Shown here one piece after another: positions 60,614-64,000 of a stretch of 64,000 nucleotides of DNA. Below the pieces are notes generated by a model. It was not told the DNA's origin. It worked only from the letters and a program-made list of their open reading frames with translations, and made no database searches. Position 1 is the stretch's first letter, and every line of letters starts with the position of its first letter. The translations under genes and the position numbers were made by a program. Origin of the DNA: Williamsia sp. 1135 (lineage in GTDB: Bacteria > Actinomycetota > Actinomycetes > Mycobacteriales > Mycobacteriaceae); contig NZ_MJEI01000081.1 in assembly GCF_002095395.1 (NCBI RefSeq), positions 1 to 64,000 of the forward strand, in the 5' to 3' direction.

Positions 60614-60757
60614 CGGTCCCACCTCCACATTGAAATGCTTGCCCACTGGCACGGGCGACCGGAGTTTCACCCCCGCCACACGCACCACGATAGGACGCAA
60701 CAGTACCGGTTGGATTCTCACCGGGCGCGTCATCTAAAGTGACCTCTGCAGGAAGAC

Positions 60758-60831
60758 GCCCCCGTAGCCCAATTGGCAGAGGCAACGGATTCAAAACCCG
60801 TCCAGTGTCAGTTCGAGTCTGACCGGGGGCA
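60758..60831 (+). tRNA. tRNA with anticodon CAA (Leu), short variable loop
   Basis: The 74-nt cloverleaf has acceptor stem GCCCCCG/CGGGGGC, D-arm GCC/GGC with AATTGGCAGA in the loop, anticodon loop TTCAAAA (anticodon CAA at 60792-60794), T-arm GTCAG/CTGAC with TTCGAGT, and discriminator A. CCA is not encoded. CAA reads the leucine codon UUG. The variable loop is only five bases (CCAGT), while leucine tRNAs normally have a long variable arm. The last anticodon-stem pair is A-C. It lies divergent from pdtaR. Confidence 0.9.
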
Positions 60832-60959
60832 CAAAGCTACTGGTCACAGTGGTATGCAATTGCGTTGACAAGCGCTACGCGTTGGGTAAGCGGCAACTTT
60901 CGGAAGTGTTCATTCTACGCGTCGCGCGTCACATTTTGCGTCGCCGGGACGAGTGGTGG

Positions 60960-61409
60960 TCAGAGCAGTAGGTGGAAGATCCCCAGAGCGACGGTCCATT
61001 GGGCGGTGTCGGGGTTCTTGCGGTCCGGCTCGACCGTGACGAAGGTATGCGCCAGTGCCACGCTCAGGCCTCCTGCGATCAGTGGCAGTCGCTGCTCGGT
61101 CTCCTCGGAGAGAGCAATGTCGAGGAATGGGCGCGTCGTCAGTTGATCGAGCAGAGGCTGAAGTTCGATCTCTTCGTCGAGTCTTTCGAACCGGTGGATA
61201 CTCTCCTGCAACCCCTTGGTGATCGGCAGGTCCCACGGTTCGATCACGTCGCGCATGTTTGCCTTCGCGGAGGCTTTGCCGATCAGGATCACGTCGTAGA
61301 TCTTGTCGTCGATGAAATCCGTATAGCGCTTGAGGTCGTTGCGGTCGACCTGCAGTCCAGCCGCTGCCCGGAAGAACCGCTGGAATTTCACAGTGCCCAT
61401 TACTGGCAT
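60960..61409 (-). CDS. DUF1931 double-histone-fold protein
   Basis: The 149-aa protein is a DUF1931 member. These bacterial proteins have two histone folds in one chain, like a histone dimer. Helices here are KFQRFFRAAAGLQVDRNDLK, RYTDFIDDKIYDVILIGKAS and AKANMRDVIEPWDLPITKGL in the first fold; the second is RFERLDEEIELQPLLDQL onward. Whether it binds DNA in bacteria is unclear. I use the ATG at 61409; a later ATG three codons on is possible, and a longer reading adds 19 poor residues. It ends the stress/redox cluster, 4 bp after the flavoprotein gene. Confidence 0.85.
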   Translation of the reverse strand: MPVMGTVKFQRFFRAAAGLQVDRNDLKRYTDFIDDKIYDVILIGKASAKANMRDVIEPWDLPITKGLQESIHRFERLDEEIELQPLLDQLTTRPFLDIALSEETEQRLPLIAGGLSVALAHTFVTVEPDRKNPDTAQWTVALGIFHLLL

Positions 61410-61413
61410 ATCG

Positions 61414-63129
61414 TCAGCTCCCTTCGAAGTATTCATGGATTTGTCGTACCGCCATCGCTCCTTCACCGACCGCCGATGCGACTCGTTTCACTGAGCCGCG
61501 GCGGATGTCGCCCGCCGCGAACAGGCCGGGCAGGCTGGTTTCGAGCGTCCTGGACATGCCGCCGCTGATAGGCAGGTTGTCGTCTGCTCGGGCGTGGATC
61601 GCGTCGATGCCGGTGAGGACGAAGCCGTGATCGTCGAGTGCGATCGCGTCGGCAAGCCACCCGGTGTGCGGTACCGCCCCAATGAAGACGAACAGGGCGC
61701 GCACCCGGATCGTGTCCTGGTCGCCGGTGCGATTGTCCCCGACCGCAATCGCGTCGAGGTATTTCTCGCCGTGGACCGCGCGAATCTCGGTGTTCCGGTG
61801 CACGGTGACCCGCGGGTGGTGTTCGATCTGGTCGACCAGGTAACGGGACATGCTCTTCCCCAGGTCATCGCCGCGGATGAGCAGGTGCACGTGCGAGACG
61901 TGCCCGGCGAGGAAGACGGAGGCCTGGCCGGCGGAGTTACCGCCACCGACGATTGCCACCGGGTCTGTGCCGCATATCCGCGCCTCCTGATAGGTCGCGG
62001 CGTAGTACACGCTTGTTCCTTCCAGCGCCTCGATCCCTTGAACGGCCAACTTGCGGTATTGCGCCCCGGCGGCGAGCACAACGGCCCGGGCGTGCACCGT
62101 GCCGCCGTCCGCCAGTCGGAGCACATGGTTCCCGGCCTCGGATCCCAAACCGGTCACTTCTGCCGACACCAGGATGCGGGCGCCGAATTTCCCGGCCTGG
62201 ATCACGGCACGCTCTGCCAATTCGGAGCCGGAGACCCCTGCGGGAAAGCCGAGGTAGTTCTCGATCCGGGAGGAAGTACTGGCTTGGCCACCCGCGGCGA
62301 TCGACTCCAGCGTCACCGTGTTCAGCCCGTCCGAGGCGCCGTACACCGACGCGGCCAGACCGGCCGGTCCGGCACCCACGACGACGAGGTCGTACACGTC
62401 CTTGGCTGCGTCCGCGACGGCAAGCCCGACGACGCGTGCGAGCTGCGCATTCGTCGGATTGCGTAGCACCTTCTCGCCGTGCCAGATCACGACGGGTGTG
62501 TCGTCGGGTGCGACGTTCAGTCTGTGTAGCAGCTGCTCCGCACGTTCGTCCCGTTCCAAATCGAACCACCTGTGGGGCAAACGGTTTCGCATGGCGAACT
62601 CCCGAAGCCGCAACGTATCCGGGGAAAAGCAGGAGCCGATGATCCGGAACCCCGAGCCGAGCCCGATCAGCAAGTGCCGACGGACCAGGTAGGCACGCAG
62701 GATCAAATCGCTGAGCACGGGATCGTGGGCAATCAGCTCGCGCACCTGCTCAGCAGGGACGGCGAGTATCTCGCCGTCCTCGATCGCTTCGGCGGTGAAG
62801 AACGCCACCTGGCCTTCCAGGAGTCCGAGCTCGCCCAGAAAGCGCCCAGGACCGTGCACGCGCAGTATCCGGCGCTCGTTGTCCACGTCGCCTTCCTCGA
62901 TCACGGCGACCTTTCCGGACAGTACGACAACGAAATCGTTGTCAGGCGCGCCTTCTCGGATCAGCACCTCGTCGGCGCGAACCGGTCGACGCGAGCCTCT
63001 GACCTCGAGCGTGGCGACCTGGTCGTCCGTCAGCCGCGGGAACGCACCCTCTTCGTCCGGGGTCTCGTCGTCGACGGGCGGATTGTCCCTGATGGATGAG
63101 GCGCCCTCAGACGAAGTTCTGGTCGACAT
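61414..63129 (-). CDS. Cyclic-nucleotide-binding domain fused to thioredoxin-reductase-like flavoprotein
   Basis: The 571-aa fusion has a cyclic-nucleotide-binding domain (about 30-150: FVVVLSGKVAVIEEGDVDN, GPGRFLGELGLLEGQVAFFT) and a glutaredoxin/thioredoxin-like segment (about 160-240: GSCFSPDTLRLREFAMRNRL). A thioredoxin-reductase-like FAD/NADPH domain follows (about 250-560: VVGAGPAGLAASVYGASDGL, AIVGGGNSAGQASVFLAGHV, GLFAAGDIRRGSVKRVASAV). The redox CxxC of true thioredoxin reductases is replaced by YYAATYQE, so it cannot be a classic one. The ATG at 63129 overlaps the zinc-finger gene. The electron partner is unknown; the neighbouring thioredoxin is a candidate. Confidence 0.88.
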   Translation of the reverse strand: MSTRTSSEGASSIRDNPPVDDETPDEEGAFPRLTDDQVATLEVRGSRRPVRADEVLIREGAPDNDFVVVLSGKVAVIEEGDVDNERRILRVHGPGRFLGELGLLEGQVAFFTAEAIEDGEILAVPAEQVRELIAHDPVLSDLILRAYLVRRHLLIGLGSGFRIIGSCFSPDTLRLREFAMRNRLPHRWFDLERDERAEQLLHRLNVAPDDTPVVIWHGEKVLRNPTNAQLARVVGLAVADAAKDVYDLVVVGAGPAGLAASVYGASDGLNTVTLESIAAGGQASTSSRIENYLGFPAGVSGSELAERAVIQAGKFGARILVSAEVTGLGSEAGNHVLRLADGGTVHARAVVLAAGAQYRKLAVQGIEALEGTSVYYAATYQEARICGTDPVAIVGGGNSAGQASVFLAGHVSHVHLLIRGDDLGKSMSRYLVDQIEHHPRVTVHRNTEIRAVHGEKYLDAIAVGDNRTGDQDTIRVRALFVFIGAVPHTGWLADAIALDDHGFVLTGIDAIHARADDNLPISGGMSRTLETSLPGLFAAGDIRRGSVKRVASAVGEGAMAVRQIHEYFEGS

Positions 63130-63373
63130 AACACCACCGCCAATCCTCCCCGGGCTCCATCGACCGGACGACCGGATGCCCGATGGCGTGAGCGTGAGCA
63201 CTCGCGTGTCTGCCCGGCGAAGAGTCACAGCAACCGACGTGTCCGCACGTCAGACACAGCCTCAGATGCACCCACGGGGTGCCGAGGCGAAGACATTCCT
63301 CGCAGCCCTGCGGGGTACGGGGCACCACGGCCCGGATCGCGGTTACATGTGGGTCCGTATAGACAGGTCTCAT
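63107..63373 (-). CDS. UBP-type zinc finger protein
   Basis: The 88-aa protein is one UBP (ZnF-UBP/HUB) domain: GCEECLRLGTPWVHLRLCLT, CGHVGCCDSSPGRHASAHAH and AIGHPVVRSMEPGEDWRWCY hold the Cys and His zinc ligands in the expected order. In eukaryotes this fold binds ubiquitin C-termini; in actinobacteria the role is unknown. The ATG at 63373 follows GAGGAGGCGAAG and overlaps the thioredoxin stop (ATGA). Its end overlaps the flavoprotein gene. Confidence 0.88.
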   Translation of the reverse strand: MRPVYTDPHVTAIRAVVPRTPQGCEECLRLGTPWVHLRLCLTCGHVGCCDSSPGRHASAHAHAIGHPVVRSMEPGEDWRWCYVDQNFV

Positions 63374-63822
63374 GACTTCGCCTCCTCGCCAGCATTTTTC
63401 GACAGCGCCTGATCGAGCCACGTGCGCAGCTGGGGCACAGGAGCCGCACCCGACTGACGAGCGAGAACCTCACCCCGGTCCATCACCAGCAGGGTCGGCA
63501 CGGCGCGGACGGTGAATCGTTCGGCCGTCCGGGGTGCAGCTTCGACGTCGACCTTGACCAGCTTGATCTGGCCGGCAAGTTCTCTGGCGAGCTGCTCGAG
63601 CGCGGGGCTGACCATGCGGCACGGGCCGCACCACGTCGCCCACAGGTCCACGAGCACAGGCACCGAAGACTTCTCGACGGTCTCCGCGAAGTCGCCGTCT
63701 CCCGCCGCGGCGATCCAGGGCAGCGGCTCATGGCAGTTCCCGCAGCGAGGTCTTCCTTCCCCTACTGCCGGGATGTTGTTGGCTTTGCCGCAGTTCGGGC
63801 ATTTCACTTTTTCGGATCCCAT
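63370..63822 (-). CDS. trxA: Thioredoxin with N-terminal zinc ribbon (TrxC/Trx2-like)
   Basis: The 150-aa protein starts with a zinc ribbon (KVKCPNCGKANNIPAVGEGR, RCGNCHEPLPWI) and continues with a full thioredoxin fold and active site LWATWCGPCRMVSPALEQLA. The cis-proline loop is RAVPTLLVMDRGEV. This architecture is that of E. coli TrxC, which is stress-inducible and zinc-sensitive. It follows the clpB gene by 16 bp and is coupled to the zinc-finger gene. The symbol is approximate. Confidence 0.92.
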   Translation of the reverse strand: MGSEKVKCPNCGKANNIPAVGEGRPRCGNCHEPLPWIAAAGDGDFAETVEKSSVPVLVDLWATWCGPCRMVSPALEQLARELAGQIKLVKVDVEAAPRTAERFTVRAVPTLLVMDRGEVLARQSGAAPVPQLRTWLDQALSKNAGEEAKS

Positions 63823-63838
63823 GACCTGTCACCTCTTC

Positions 63839-64000
63839 TCAGGCTGCCGCGAAGGCGGGTTCGGCATACGCCACGGAAAGTTCGTCGCCGTCCACTGTGA
63901 CGCTGATAGTGCTGTCCGGTTTGATCTCGCCGCGCAACAGTGCACGGCCGATCTTGGTTTCGACCTCGTGCGCGATGTATCGGCGCAGCGGCCGCGCACC
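63839..64000 (-). CDS. clpB: ClpB-like AAA+ chaperone, C-terminal end (partial)
   Basis: Only the last 53 codons are in the window; the gene continues past the right edge. The reading is GARPLRRYIAHEVETKIGRA, then LLRGEIKPDSTISVTVDGDE and a short Ala-rich tail. The RPLRR sensor-2 and following helix are typical of the ClpB/Clp D2 small domain. ClpB rescues aggregated proteins with DnaK. Other class I Clp ATPases are possible. It appears to head the trxA/zinc-finger/flavoprotein/DUF1931 cluster. Confidence 0.8.
   Translation of the reverse strand, partial: GARPLRRYIAHEVETKIGRALLRGEIKPDSTISVTVDGDELSVAYAEPAFAAA

Overview
The window is a high-G+C actinobacterial chromosome segment, almost certainly from the order Mycobacteriales. 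My best guess is Gordonia or a near relative, but the genus is only a guess. The main evidence is gene order: polA, rpsA, coaE, DUF402, uvrB, uvrA, infC, rpmI, rplT, tsnR, pheS and pheT follow one another as in mycobacteria. The window also has the mycobacterial-type Sdh1 operon with its small fourth gene, an ANTAR regulator like PdtaR, and the TreS-maltokinase pair of the GlgE pathway. I see no rRNA, insertion sequence, phage gene or CRISPR array. This is a core-genome backbone with accessory genes set between the conserved blocks.

Layout. 0.1-3.2 kb: an ABC exporter pair, an 8-bp tandem repeat and a DHA2-type MFS exporter. 3.2-9.3 kb (minus): the translation block infC-rpmI-rplT-tsnR-pheS-pheT, whose infC starts at AUC behind a structured leader. 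9.3-14.4 kb: a DUF1844 protein, ilvD and uvrA. 14.5-18.9 kb: a DUF1275 membrane protein, a frameshifted MFS gene divergent from a GlxA-type AraC regulator, a metallo-beta-lactamase-fold hydrolase and an EVE-like protein. 19.0-20.3 kb: a DoxX-like membrane protein with a long 11-residue-repeat tail. 20.3-26.4 kb: a complete fructose phosphotransferase locus, with ptsI divergent from fruR-fruK-fruA-ptsH and a near-perfect terminator. 26.5-29.2 kb: a HelR/HelD-like helicase and a universal stress protein. 29.4-36.1 kb: uvrB, DUF402, coaE, an AztD-like zinc lipoprotein with palindromes over its promoter, and rpsA.

36.1-42.0 kb: a methyltransferase, a frameshifted alpha/beta hydrolase, an isopropylmalate-dehydrogenase-family enzyme divergent from a molybdopterin oxidoreductase over a duplicated 20-bp element, and a 2H phosphoesterase. 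42.0-49.2 kb: mak-treS and the sdh operon. 49.2-53.8 kb: a frameshifted ECF42 sigma factor with its DGPF/YCII partner, then polA. 54.0-59.7 kb: a branched-chain-amino-acid-type ABC transporter, with its binding protein convergent to the other four genes. 60.0-64.0 kb: pdtaR, a tRNA with anticodon CAA, and a stress/redox cluster (clpB end, thioredoxin, UBP zinc finger, cyclic-nucleotide-domain flavoprotein, and a DUF1931 double-histone-fold protein).

Three genes (MFS near 16.4 kb, hydrolase near 37.2 kb, ECF42 near 50.4 kb) each regain a full-length reading frame if one base is removed or added. That may reflect assembly indels or real mutations. The best candidates for new biology are the redox/histone-fold cluster at the right edge, the hendecad-repeat DoxX protein, and the infC leader with its AUC start.
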